Positions 50,491 through 59,621 of a stretch of 64,000 bases of DNA are shown piece after piece. How positions within the stretch are numbered: the first letter of the stretch is position 1; the number at the start of each line of letters is the position of its first letter. The notes under the pieces were generated by a model, which worked only from the letters and a program-made list of their open reading frames with translations, did not search any database and was not told the origin of the DNA. Position numbers and translations under genes: made by a program. Source of the stretch: Dokdonella fugitiva. GTDB lineage: Bacteria > Pseudomonadota > Gammaproteobacteria > Xanthomonadales > Rhodanobacteraceae. The DNA lies in contig NZ_SLWQ01000013.1 of NCBI RefSeq assembly GCF_004342425.1, positions 1 to 64,000 of the forward strand, written 5' to 3'.

Positions 50491-50498
<8 letters not shown>
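49779..50498 (+). CDS. DUF72 (YecE-like) protein
   Basis: 239 residues. TIM-barrel-like family recognised by WAGASGYSFKEWKGSFYP, VEINNTFYQMPKA, FRFAIKAPRRITH, FEFRHASW and YVYFMHEP near the end. Biochemical role unknown, though it frequently neighbours DNA-repair or hydrolase genes. Start ATG 49779 with GAGGG upstream. Overlaps the following hydrolase gene by eight bases. Confidence 0.88.
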
Positions 50499-51189
<691 letters not shown>

Positions 51190-52428
51190 TCAGGCTTCGT
51201 GCGCCGCCGGTGAGGCACCGAACGAATGGGCGTCGTAGAAGTAGACCACGCCCTCCTGTGCATTGCTGCCGACCTTCTTGGTGTACGCGCCGACCGCCGC
51301 CGACGCGCCGTCGAGCGCGCCGTAATAGCCGAAGACGTCGCCGGGGACGCCGTCGCTGGCCGAAAGTCGCTGGTGCTGGGCGTACATCCCGGACTTCAGC
51401 TTGAACAGGTAGGCGGCGCCGCGGTAGTCCTTCTCCGCGTACGCGCCGACGAGCGCGGTGTCACCCGACATGCTCACCAGGGCGCCGAACAACGCGGGCC
51501 TGGCGCTGTCCGAGGCGGTCGGCACGATCTTCTGCACGAGCCGCCATCCGCTGCGATCGCGCTCGTAGCGGTACACGGTGCCCTGGTTGCCGTCGACGAC
51601 CGCACCTTGCGCGCCGATCAGGGCGGTGTGGCCCTGCAGCGCGATCGAAACGCCGAAATTGTCGCGCGCCGCGCCTTGCGCATCGGAAATCTTGCCATCC
51701 TGCACCCACACGCCGTCGTCCAGGCGATACGGGTACACGATCCCTTGGCCGATGTTCCCGCCCAGCGTGGCCGTGCGCGCGCCGACCAGCAAGGTGTTGC
51801 CGGAGACCGCGAGCGCCGCGCCGAAGGAATTGGTCACGTCGTCGGGCGCCGGGTTCTCGAGGATCTGCGTCTGCACCCAGTCGCCGGCGTGGCTGGGGCG
51901 ACGGAATACGTACACCTTGCGCGGCTGGTACTCGCCATGGATGCTGGCCCCGCCGGCGCCGACGAAGGCGTAGTCGCCGTCGAAGGCGACAGCCGTACCG
52001 AAGGTGGCGAAGCGCGTGCCGTCACTCGCGGCCAGTACTTGCGTCTCGGACCAGCCCGACCGTTCCGTCGTGCCGCCGCGCATGAAGACGTGCACGACGC
52101 CCTGCCAGATGTTGTTGCCGACCGCCGCGTTCGGCGCGGCGACGAACGCGATGTTTCCGTGCAGCGCGACGGCGGCACCAAACTGGTCACCCGCCGTGCT
52201 GCCCTTGCCGACGAGCTTCTGCCGCTGTTGCCAGCCGCTGCCGGACTTGTCGAACACGTACACCGCGCCTTGCGACGGCTGCCCGGCGACGGTCGCGTTC
52301 TTCGCGCTCACGAAAGCGGTCTTTCCGGAGATCGCAACCCACGATCCGAGCCAGGCGAGGGGCGTGCCGTCGGAAGCCGTGGCCTCCTGTTCCTTCCAGA
52401 TGGTTGCAGCTTGGGGAGAGTTGGGCAT
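51190..52428 (-). CDS. FG-GAP beta-propeller protein without signal peptide
   Basis: About 412 residues, made of six to seven repeats of the form ASDGxxxDxFGxAVAxxGxxAxVGA ... GxVYVF (FG-GAP_2 type), forming a beta propeller. No catalytic site. The N-terminus (MPNSPQAATIWKEQEATAS) has no hydrophobic signal, odd for a family usually exported; the start could instead be ATG 52458, which does not add one. It may be cytoplasmic or leave by a non-Sec route. Alone between convergent hydrolase and gcvP. Confidence 0.7.
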   Translation of the reverse strand: MPNSPQAATIWKEQEATASDGTPLAWLGSWVAISGKTAFVSAKNATVAGQPSQGAVYVFDKSGSGWQQRQKLVGKGSTAGDQFGAAVALHGNIAFVAAPNAAVGNNIWQGVVHVFMRGGTTERSGWSETQVLAASDGTRFATFGTAVAFDGDYAFVGAGGASIHGEYQPRKVYVFRRPSHAGDWVQTQILENPAPDDVTNSFGAALAVSGNTLLVGARTATLGGNIGQGIVYPYRLDDGVWVQDGKISDAQGAARDNFGVSIALQGHTALIGAQGAVVDGNQGTVYRYERDRSGWRLVQKIVPTASDSARPALFGALVSMSGDTALVGAYAEKDYRGAAYLFKLKSGMYAQHQRLSASDGVPGDVFGYYGALDGASAAVGAYTKKVGSNAQEGVVYFYDAHSFGASPAAHEA

Positions 52429-52536
52429 GGTGCACTTTGCGGCAATTGGCCGTTGCACGGCGGAGCGGAGAGCCTAGGCGAGGGTCCCCGTGCTGGCAAG
52501 CGCACCCTGGCGTGGCCGATGCCGGCCGCCTGGCGC

Positions 52537-52563
52537 GGCAGGCCCCGCCTTCCGGGGCCTGCC
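52537..52563. terminator. strong GC hairpin after gcvP
   Basis: GGCAGGCCCCG and CGGGGCCTGCC pair over 11 bp around a tight loop, 13 bases past the gcvP stop on the minus strand. No T tract follows, so it is a candidate factor-dependent terminator or 3' stabiliser. Confidence 0.45.
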
Positions 52564-52575
52564 GGCCTGCGCGGT

Positions 52576-55488
52576 TCAGGCGACGTTCGGTTCGCTGAAC
52601 GCCTCGATCTCGCCCTTGAACGCTTCGACGGGGATGCATGCACACATCACGTTCTTGTCGCCGTAGACGTTGTCGACGCGCGCCACGGGCGGCCAATACT
52701 TCTGCTGCCTGAGCACCGCCAGCGGGAATGCGGCGAGTTCGCGCGGGTAGGCGTGTGTCCATTCCGACGCCGATACCTGGGTCGCGGTATGGGGCGCGTG
52801 CTTGAGCGGATTGTCCTCGCGGTCGAGGCGGCGGTCCTCGATCGCACGGATCTCCTCGCGGATCTGGATCATCGCGTCGACGAAGCGGTCGAGTTCGTGC
52901 AGGGATTCGCTTTCGGTCGGCTCCACCATCAAGGTGCCGGCCACGGGGAAGCTCAGGGTCGGCGCATGGAAGCCGAAATCGATGAGGCGCTTGGCGACGT
53001 CCTCCGCACTGATGCCGGTCGCGTCCTTGATCGGGCGCAGGTCGAGGATGCACTCGTGCGCGACCAGGCCGTTGCGCCCGGTGTAGAGCGTCTCGTAGTG
53101 CGGCGCGAGGCGCGTGGCGATGTAGTTGGCGTTGAGCAGCGCGACCTGGGTCGCCTTGCGCAGGCCCTGCGCGCCCATCATCGCGATGTACATCCAGCTG
53201 ATCGGCAGGATCGAAGCCGAACCGTAGCTCGCCGCGCTGACCATCGGTCCCGTGCCGGTGCCACCCGTGTGCAGGCCGCCGGCGCCGAACGCCTTCGGCA
53301 GGAACGGGGCGAGGTGCGACTTCACGGCGCAGGGGCCGACGCCGGGGCCGCCGCCGCCGTGCGGGATGCAGAACGTCTTGTGCAGGTTGAGGTGCGACAC
53401 GTCCGAGCCCCACTTGCCCGGCTTGGCGAGGCCGACGAGCGCGTTCATGTTGGCGCCGTCCGTATAAACCTGGCCGCCGTGCTCGTGGACGATGCGGCAG
53501 ATCTCGACCACGTCCTCCTCGAACACGCCGTGCGTGGACGGGTAGGTCATCATGATCGCGGCCAGGCGGTCGCTGTATTTCTCGGCCGCTCGGCGGATGT
53601 CGGCGACGTCGACGTTGCCGTTCGCATCGCATTTCGTCACGACCACCTGCATGCCGCACATCTGCGCCGACGCGGGGTTGGTGCCGTGCGCGGATTCCGG
53701 GATGAGGCAGATGTCGCGCTGGTGGTCTCCGCGCGAACGATGGTAGGCGCGGATCGCGAGCAGGCCGGCGTATTCGCCCTGCGCGCCGGAGTTCGGCTGC
53801 AGGCTCACCGCGTCGTAGCCGGTGCATTCGACCAGCATCGCCTCGAGGCCTTCGATGAGGTCCTTGTAGCCTTCGGCCTGCCCGGCCGGTGCGAGCGGAT
53901 GGATCGCCGAGAACTCGGGCCACGTCACCGGGATCATCTCGGCGGTCGCGTTCAGCTTCATCGTGCAGGAGCCGAGCGGGATCATCGTGCGATCCATCGC
54001 GAGGTCCTTGTCGGCGAGCGCGCGCATGTAGCGCAGCAGTTCGTGCTCGCTGTGGTGCGTGTTGAACACCGGGTGCGTGAGGAAGGCCGAACGGCGCTGC
54101 CGTGCCGCCGGCAGCGCGTCGGGCGTCGCCGCGTCGAGCGCGTCGATGTCGTCGATGCGAGCGCCGAACAGTGAAGCGATCTGCACGACATCCTCGCGCG
54201 TGGTGGTTTCGTCGAGGCTGAGGGTGAGGCTCGCGGCGTCGAGCGGGCGCAGGTTGATGCGCGCCGCTGCAGCCTTGGCGTGCACCGCGGCGGCGTCGAT
54301 GCCGCTCACGTGCAGCGTGTCGAAATGGTCGCCGCCGACCGTCGCACCGGCCTTGCGCAGCGCCGCGGCGAGGATCGCCGCGAAGCGATGCACGCGGCGC
54401 GCGATGCGCACGAGGCCCTCGGGGCCGTGGTAGACCGCGTACATGCTCGCCATCACCGCGAGCAGTACCTGCGCGGTGCAGATGTTCGAGGTGGCCTTCT
54501 CGCGGCGGATGTGCTGCTCGCGCGTCTGCAGGGTGAGCCGATAGGCGGGCTTGCCTTCGGCGTCGACCGACACGCCGATGAGGCGGCCCGGCATCGAGCG
54601 CTTGTAGGCATCGCGGCAGGCCATGAAGGCCGCGTGCGGACCACCGTAGCCGAACGGCACGCCGAAGCGCTGCGAGTTGCCGACGACGATGTCGGCGCCC
54701 CATTCGCCCGGCGCGGCGAGCAGGGTCAGCGCGAGCAGGTCGGTCGCGACCGCGACGAGGCCGCCGCGCGCGTGTACCGCGTCGGCGATCGCCTGGTAGT
54801 CGCCGACGTGGCCGAACGTGTCCGGGTACTGCAGCAGTACGCCGAACGCGTCCGTGCCGGCTGCGTCCTCGTCCTTGCCGACGACGACTTCGATGCCGAG
54901 CGGCTCGGCGCGCGTACGCACCACCTCGATCGACTGCGGGTGCACGCCGGCCGAGACGAAGAAGCGGTTCGACTTCGACTTGCACGAGCGGCGGGCGAGC
55001 GTCATCGCCTCGGCGCACGCGGTCGCCTCGTCGAGCAGCGACGCGTTCGCGATCTCCATGCCGGTGAGGTCGGCGCACATCGTCTGGAAATTGATCAGGG
55101 CTTCCATGCGGCCCTGCGAGATCTCGGCCTGGTACGGCGTATATGCCGTGTACCAGGCCGGATTCTCGAGGATGTTGCGCAGGATGACGTTCGGCGTGTG
55201 CGTGCCGTAATAACCCTGGCCGATCCACGACTTGAACACCTGGTTCCTGTCGGCGATCGCGCGGATCTTCGCCAGCGCCTCGACCTCGGTGAGCGGCGCG
55301 GGCAGCGCGAGCGGGGCGGGTGACTTGATCGAGGCGGGGACGATCGCGTCGGTCATCGCATCGAGCGAGGCGTGGCCGATCGTCCGCAGCATGTGGGCGA
55401 TCTCGGCGTCGTTCGGGCCGATGTGGCGCTCGATGAACGCGGCGTGGTGCTCCAGCTCGCGCAGGGAAGGCTTGGATGTCTGGGTCAT
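52576..55488 (-). CDS. gcvP: glycine dehydrogenase (decarboxylating), glycine cleavage P protein
   Basis: 970 residues, full length for the fused homodimeric P protein. Pyridoxal-phosphate enzyme that decarboxylates glycine and passes aminomethyl to lipoyl-GcvH. IERHIGPND at the N-terminus, YYGTHTPNVILRNILENP, and the PLP lysine in HLNLHKTFCIPHGGGGPG are intact. Start ATG 55488 (MTQTSKPSLRELEHHA) has no Shine-Dalgarno; it is preceded by CCCCTTTTGCC. A tandem glycine riboswitch occupies the leader. gcvT and gcvH are not in the window. Confidence 0.96.
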   Translation of the reverse strand: MTQTSKPSLRELEHHAAFIERHIGPNDAEIAHMLRTIGHASLDAMTDAIVPASIKSPAPLALPAPLTEVEALAKIRAIADRNQVFKSWIGQGYYGTHTPNVILRNILENPAWYTAYTPYQAEISQGRMEALINFQTMCADLTGMEIANASLLDEATACAEAMTLARRSCKSKSNRFFVSAGVHPQSIEVVRTRAEPLGIEVVVGKDEDAAGTDAFGVLLQYPDTFGHVGDYQAIADAVHARGGLVAVATDLLALTLLAAPGEWGADIVVGNSQRFGVPFGYGGPHAAFMACRDAYKRSMPGRLIGVSVDAEGKPAYRLTLQTREQHIRREKATSNICTAQVLLAVMASMYAVYHGPEGLVRIARRVHRFAAILAAALRKAGATVGGDHFDTLHVSGIDAAAVHAKAAAARINLRPLDAASLTLSLDETTTREDVVQIASLFGARIDDIDALDAATPDALPAARQRRSAFLTHPVFNTHHSEHELLRYMRALADKDLAMDRTMIPLGSCTMKLNATAEMIPVTWPEFSAIHPLAPAGQAEGYKDLIEGLEAMLVECTGYDAVSLQPNSGAQGEYAGLLAIRAYHRSRGDHQRDICLIPESAHGTNPASAQMCGMQVVVTKCDANGNVDVADIRRAAEKYSDRLAAIMMTYPSTHGVFEEDVVEICRIVHEHGGQVYTDGANMNALVGLAKPGKWGSDVSHLNLHKTFCIPHGGGGPGVGPCAVKSHLAPFLPKAFGAGGLHTGGTGTGPMVSAASYGSASILPISWMYIAMMGAQGLRKATQVALLNANYIATRLAPHYETLYTGRNGLVAHECILDLRPIKDATGISAEDVAKRLIDFGFHAPTLSFPVAGTLMVEPTESESLHELDRFVDAMIQIREEIRAIEDRRLDREDNPLKHAPHTATQVSASEWTHAYPRELAAFPLAVLRQQKYWPPVARVDNVYGDKNVMCACIPVEAFKGEIEAFSEPNVA

Positions 55489-55535
55489 GGCAAAAGGGGT
55501 CCGCAGTGACGTGCGAGGCCGCACGCCGGGCGCCC

Positions 55536-55730
55536 CTCTGTCCTTTTGCCTGAGAGTTTGGAAGCCGGCCCTTGCGGGCGGCGGCTTCGTGCCCCTTCGG
55601 CGCCGGCGCTTCGCCCGTCGCCGGGTGGCCGATCTCTCCAGAGTGTCCGTTCGCGGTGGTGCAGGGCCTGAGCGATTACGGGCGTTGCGCCTTCGGCAGC
55701 GGCGTCGTGCGCCGCTTCTCCCACCGCGAA
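55536..55730 (-). promoter_or_regulatory. tandem glycine riboswitch upstream of gcvP
   Basis: Aptamer I (55730-55649) has a 10-bp P1 (TTCGCGGTGG/CCACCGCGAA), GGGAGA and the core GCCGAAGGCGCAA. Aptamer II (55643-55536) starts CTCTGGAGAG, holds GCGCCGAAGGGGCAC and ends CTCAGGCAAAAGGACAGAG, the strongest consensus. The linker is five bases. The platform (55535-55489) contains a 6-bp hairpin (55525-55510) and CCTTTTGCC abutting the AUG, a perfect 9-nt complement of GGCAAAAGG in aptamer II. Glycine binding should free the start: an ON switch for glycine breakdown. Confidence 0.9.
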
Positions 55731-55744
55731 CCGTGGACGCGCGA

Positions 55745-55750
55745 AGTATA
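55745..55750 (-). promoter_or_regulatory. putative -10 element of the gcvP riboswitch transcript
   Basis: TATACT on the minus strand lies 14 bases before the first P1 base of aptamer I, a sensible distance for a transcript starting just ahead of the riboswitch. The -35 region is GC-rich and weak. Confidence 0.45.
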
Positions 55751-55814
55751 GCGGGTTCCGCCCGTGCATTCGCGGGCAGGCGGGGCGCGGCGCCGGGGCG
55801 GGCCGCTCGTATCC

Positions 55815-55985
55815 CTGCCTCGGCGAAGTACGCGGGTGAACCGACCACCCATTGCGCGAACTCGCCGAGCCTTGCCGCACGCATCGACGAACCACGCAGC
55901 CAGCCGAAGCGCACGGCGAGGTCGATGCGTTCGGCGACGAGGTCGAACACGTCGTCGCGATGCGCGCGGGCCTCGAAGGCGCCGA
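55815..55985 (-). pseudogene. fragment of a LysR-family regulator effector domain
   Basis: About 57 residues in one open frame match the middle of a LysR effector-binding domain: DVFDLVAERIDLAVRFGWL then SSMRAARLGEFAQWVVGSPA and YFAEAG. Neither the HTH nor the rest of the effector domain is present. It is divergently placed to the hydrolase fragment that follows, the usual LysR/target geometry. Confidence 0.65.
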
Positions 55986-56017
55986 GGACAGGGTTACCGG
56001 CCTCCTCACCCTCGCGA

Positions 56018-56280
56018 TGACGCGTGCGCAGTACGAAGGCGGACCGCCGACGTCGAACACGTCGCGCCCGACGGCTGGCTGCTCGACCAGCATTTCCTCG
56101 ACCAGCCCGGGCGCGCGCGCATCCAGATCGACCTCGCGCGCGACTATCGGCGCACGCGCGTACCTGCGCGATGTCCCCGATGCACGCCTGCACCTGCTCG
56201 ACACCGGCCATTTCGCCCTCGAGGAGGAAGCGCCGCGCATCGCCACGCTCGTCGATGCGTTCCTCGGGCACCATGCGTGA
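56018..56280 (+). pseudogene. fragment of an alpha/beta hydrolase (epoxide hydrolase-like)
   Basis: Two frames carry pieces of one hydrolase: PDGWLLDQHFLDQPGRARIQ and IDLARDYR, then after a jump near 56148-56162 YLRDVPDARLHLLDTGHFAL with the catalytic-His region, and LVDAFLGHHA at the end. About 35 residues that should lie between (the strand with the acid residue) are deleted, as is everything before. Non-functional. Confidence 0.65.
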
Positions 56281-56402
56281 CCGCGGCCGCGCGCGCCCTC
56301 GCGCCGCGTCGCGTGTGGCCACCCAATCGCGCAACCGATGTAACGCCGATTCGTGCAGACTGCGGACGCATGAGCATTTCGATACCGTCGAGGAAACCCG
56401 CC

Positions 56403-56894
56403 ATGTCCGCGATCCCCGCCACGCTGCAACGCCCGGTCGACTGGCTGCAGGTCTTCTTCGGTGGCCTCCTGGTCGCCCTCGGCGACGCCGCATTCGCCAC
56501 CACCGTCTGGTTCAGCTGGGACGCAGGCGGCTTGACCAAGGTGTTCCAGTCGATCGCGGTCGGCGTGCTCGGCCGGGCGAGCTACGACGGTGGCGTGCCC
56601 ACTGCGCTGCTCGGTGCCGCGTTGCACCTGTTCATGGCGACGGTGTTCGTGCTCATCTACACGCTGGTCGCGCGGCGGGTGCCGGGCCTGTTGCGCGGCA
56701 TCGCGATCAAGGGGCCGTTGTACGGCATCGTGCTCTACATCGGCATGAACTTCGTCGTCATGCCGCTTTCGCGGGTGGGACGATCGCCGTCGTTCACTCA
56801 TCTGGACTGGATCGCATTGAGCGTCGTCGCGCACATGGTGTTCGGCACGATCTGCGTGTTGTTCGCGCGCCGCGCGTTGCGCTGGAGCGCTTGA
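56403..56894 (+). CDS. four-span inner membrane protein, unknown function
   Basis: 163 residues. Hydrophobic segments near residues 17-37 (WLQVFFGGLLVALGDAAFAT), 64-85 (ALLGAALHLFMATVFVLIYT), 95-115 (GPLYGIVLYIGMNFVVMPLS) and 130-150 (IALSVVAHMVFGTICVLFA). The start is ATG 56403, with GAGGA eight bases upstream; ATG 56370 is an alternative. No motif assigns a role. Stands alone between hydrolase debris and yceI. Confidence 0.7.
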   Translation: MSAIPATLQRPVDWLQVFFGGLLVALGDAAFATTVWFSWDAGGLTKVFQSIAVGVLGRASYDGGVPTALLGAALHLFMATVFVLIYTLVARRVPGLLRGIAIKGPLYGIVLYIGMNFVVMPLSRVGRSPSFTHLDWIALSVVAHMVFGTICVLFARRALRWSA

Positions 56895-57035
56895 GCGGCG
56901 CGCCGCGTGATCTCCCGCGTCTTCCGACGTGAGCCGCGGCGTTCACGTGTCGAATCCCGCGTTCCCTGTTCGTCGTACCTGCATCGACGGTGAAATCCCC
57001 GCCGTCGCCGCCCGACCACGAACCGAGGAGCCCCC

Positions 57036-57620
57036 ATGTACCGCACCACGATCCGCACCGTCCTGCTGCTGGCTGCGCTCGGCGCGACGAGCACCGCTGC
57101 CGCGGCGCCGGCGACCTACACGCTCGACCCCATGCACACCTTCCCGAGCTTCGAAGCGGACCACATGGGCATCTCGTACTGGCGCGGCAAGCTCGACGCG
57201 AGCTCGGGCAAGGTCGTGCTCGACCGCGAAGCGAAGCGCGGCAGCGTCGACGTCACGATCGATCTGGCGAGCATCGACTTCGGCATGGACAAGCTCGATG
57301 AATGGGCGCGCGGCAAGGACCTCTTCGACGTCGCGAAGTACCCGAAGGCGACCTACAAGGGGCAACTGGGTCATTTCGTCGACGGCAAGCCGACCGAGGT
57401 CGTCGGCACGCTCGACCTGCACGGCGTGCAGAAGCCGCTCACGCTCGCGATCGGCCGCTTCAAGTGCATCCCGCACCCGATCAACAAGCGCGAGTTGTGC
57501 GGCGCCGACGCGAGCGGCTCGTTCGATCGCGCCGCGTTCGGCCTCGACGCGGGCAAGGACTACGGGTTCGACATGAAGGTCGCGTTGCGCATCCAGGTGG
57601 AGGCGTTGCGCGACGAATGA
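57036..57620 (+). CDS. YceI family periplasmic lipid-binding protein
   Basis: 194 residues with a signal peptide (TVLLLAALGATSTAAAAPA). The mature part is a lipocalin-like barrel: YTLDPMHTFPSFEADHMGIS, GKVVLDREAKRGSVDVTIDL, FDVAKYPKATYKG, TLDLHGVQKPLTL. YceI proteins bind polyprenoids such as octaprenyl derivatives. Two Cys residues in CIPHPINKRELCGAD are a common feature. SD GAGGAG before ATG. Confidence 0.92.
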   Translation: MYRTTIRTVLLLAALGATSTAAAAPATYTLDPMHTFPSFEADHMGISYWRGKLDASSGKVVLDREAKRGSVDVTIDLASIDFGMDKLDEWARGKDLFDVAKYPKATYKGQLGHFVDGKPTEVVGTLDLHGVQKPLTLAIGRFKCIPHPINKRELCGADASGSFDRAAFGLDAGKDYGFDMKVALRIQVEALRDE

Positions 57621-57657
57621 CCCCGCAGGCGCACGGCGTCACGCCGCGCGCCTCCGT

Positions 57658-58224
57658 TCAGCGGCCGGCGCCGCTGCCGTCGATCCATGCGGCGAAACCA
57701 TTCAGGAAATCGCCGAGCTGCTTGCGGATCGCCTCGTCGCGGAGCGCGCCGTCCTCGTCGAACACCTGGGTCGCCCGCGAGACCATGAGCGTGCCGCCGG
57801 CCCAGTGGCGCACGCCGAGCTTGCGCAACACGGACAACCACGCATCCTGCGAGAGGATCGTGCCAAAGCCGCCCTGCGAGGCGCCGGCCAGGGCGAACGG
57901 GCGGTCGCCGAACACGCGCGGGATGTCCGCGGCCGGACGCGACAGCCAGTCGATCGCATTCTTGAATACGCCCGGGATGCCGCTGTTGTACTCGGGCGTC
58001 ACGAGCAGCACGCCGTCGCTCGCGATGATGCGCTGCTTGAGTTGCAGCACGGCCGCCGGCAGCCCGTCGCGCCGTTCGACGTCGCCGTCGTAGAGCGGAA
58101 TGCCGTGCAGGGTCACGGCTTCGAGCGTGACTCCGGGGGCGGCGAGCGCTTGCGCGGCGCGCAGCAATGCGGTGTTGTATGACCCGGCGCGCAAGCTGCC
58201 GGAAATGCCGAGGATCGTCGTCAT
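57658..58224 (-). CDS. NADPH-dependent FMN reductase (flavodoxin-fold)
   Basis: 188 residues. ILGISGSLRAGSYNTALLRA binds the FMN phosphate; TPEYNSGIPGVFKNAIDWLSR is the flavin-ring signature of the ChrR/azoreductase-like NADPH:FMN reductases. Reduces quinones, chromate or azo compounds in characterised relatives; the natural substrate here cannot be told. Cytoplasmic. Convergent with yceI. Confidence 0.88.
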   Translation of the reverse strand: MTTILGISGSLRAGSYNTALLRAAQALAAPGVTLEAVTLHGIPLYDGDVERRDGLPAAVLQLKQRIIASDGVLLVTPEYNSGIPGVFKNAIDWLSRPAADIPRVFGDRPFALAGASQGGFGTILSQDAWLSVLRKLGVRHWAGGTLMVSRATQVFDEDGALRDEAIRKQLGDFLNGFAAWIDGSGAGR

Positions 58225-58325
58225 GCGGGCTCCGGTTGCAACGGCGCACCAGCATACGCGGGCGTGCGCCTCCCGGCACGCCGCCGCGGTGGCGTAGACT
58301 GGGCGGAGCAGGGGGTGTGCCACCG

Positions 58326-59447
58326 ATGAGGCGTTCCACGGCCGAGCGGCACGATTCCGGCGGGCCCGCCGCGCGCGGCCATCGCCAGGGCGTGCGCGGC
58401 GAGCGCGCGACGCTGACCGAGATCCTCGCCGAGGTCTCGGCCCAAGCACTGCAGGGCGAAACCCTCGAGGAAGTCCTGCAGCGCATCGTCGACTGCATCA
58501 CGCGCCACCTGCCGGTGGCGATCGCGAGCATCATCCTGCTCGACGAGGAAGGCACGCACTTCGTGCAGGAGGTCTGGGCCGGCAAGCTCGAACTCGACCT
58601 GCCGTTCGGCATGCCGTGGCCGATCGAGCGCGGCGCGGCCGGGCGCTGCGCGCGCACGGGCGAGGCGCAGCTCATCGCCGACGTCGAGCACGACCCGGAC
58701 TACGTGCCGGGCAACGCGCACGTGCGTTCGGAATACATCCTGCCGATCCGCCATCGCTCGCGCCTGCACGGCGTCCTCAACCTCGAGGCGACGCAGGCGG
58801 ATTTCTTCACGCTCGAAGTGCGTGCGATGTTCGACGCGGTGGCGTCGCAGATCGCCGGCACGATTCATCTTGCGCGCGTCGTGCGCGAACTCGAACTCGC
58901 CAACCGCAAGCTCGAGCAGCTGTCGATGAGCGACGGCCTCACAGGCATCGCCAACCGCCGCTGCTTCGACCAGCGCCTCGGCGAGGAATGGACGCGCCAC
59001 CTGCGCGACCGCCGCCCCCTCGCGTTGCTGCTCGTCGACGTCGACTGCTTCAAGCCGCTCAACGACGCCTGCGGCCACCTGTACGGCGACGAATGCCTGC
59101 GCGAGCTCGCGCGCCTGTCGAGCACGATGATCGAGCGCGACGACGTCCTCGTCGCGCGCTACGGCGGCGAGGAACTCGCGCTGTTGCTGCCGCGCAGCGA
59201 CCAGCGCGAGGCCCGCCGCCGCGCGGAACACCTGCGGCGGCGCGTCGAGAAGCTCGCGCTCGCGCACCCGGCGTCGGCGATCGCGCCGCACGTGACCGTG
59301 AGCATCGGCGTCTGCGCGATGCGCCCCGGCGGCACGCAGTCGCCGGACGCGCTCATCGACGCGGCCGACCGCGCGCTCTACGCGGCAAAGGCGCGCGGCC
59401 GCAACCGCGTCGTCGTCGGGCGGGCGCATCCACCCGGCGCGCCGTGA
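58326..59447 (+). CDS. GAF-GGDEF protein (probable diguanylate cyclase)
   Basis: 373 residues. A basic N-terminal 25 residues, a GAF domain (about 45-190; ASIILLDEEGTHFVQEVWAG, GAAGRCARTGEAQLI, LHGVLNLEATQADFF), a short coiled coil and a GGDEF domain (SDGLTGIANRRCFD, VDVDCFKPLNDACGHLYGD). The active loop is GGEEL rather than GG(D/E)EF and the preceding RDDV replaces the RxxD inhibitory site. It may still be active, as the last loop residue tolerates change, but this is uncertain. Divergent from the FMN reductase gene. Confidence 0.85.
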   Translation: MRRSTAERHDSGGPAARGHRQGVRGERATLTEILAEVSAQALQGETLEEVLQRIVDCITRHLPVAIASIILLDEEGTHFVQEVWAGKLELDLPFGMPWPIERGAAGRCARTGEAQLIADVEHDPDYVPGNAHVRSEYILPIRHRSRLHGVLNLEATQADFFTLEVRAMFDAVASQIAGTIHLARVVRELELANRKLEQLSMSDGLTGIANRRCFDQRLGEEWTRHLRDRRPLALLLVDVDCFKPLNDACGHLYGDECLRELARLSSTMIERDDVLVARYGGEELALLLPRSDQREARRRAEHLRRRVEKLALAHPASAIAPHVTVSIGVCAMRPGGTQSPDALIDAADRALYAAKARGRNRVVVGRAHPPGAP

Positions 59448-59621
59448 ATCCATGCGCCTGGCTCGCTGTCCTGCTTGCGGCGGGCCGGGTCCCGCCGCGC
59501 AGCGGCGGATCCGCCTTATCCCCTTCGCGCTTGAGCCGCCCCACGCCGGAAGGTGCTCCCTCGGGGCGAATACCCCCGCAGGCGTACGCGTGCAGCGCGT
59601 GCCGCCGATCGGGTTCAGCCC

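Noticed and set aside
59448..59621. GC-rich gap with several short inverted repeats, considered as a mobile or REP element
   Set aside because: No second copy in the window and no clear terminator; left as an unassigned intergenic region.
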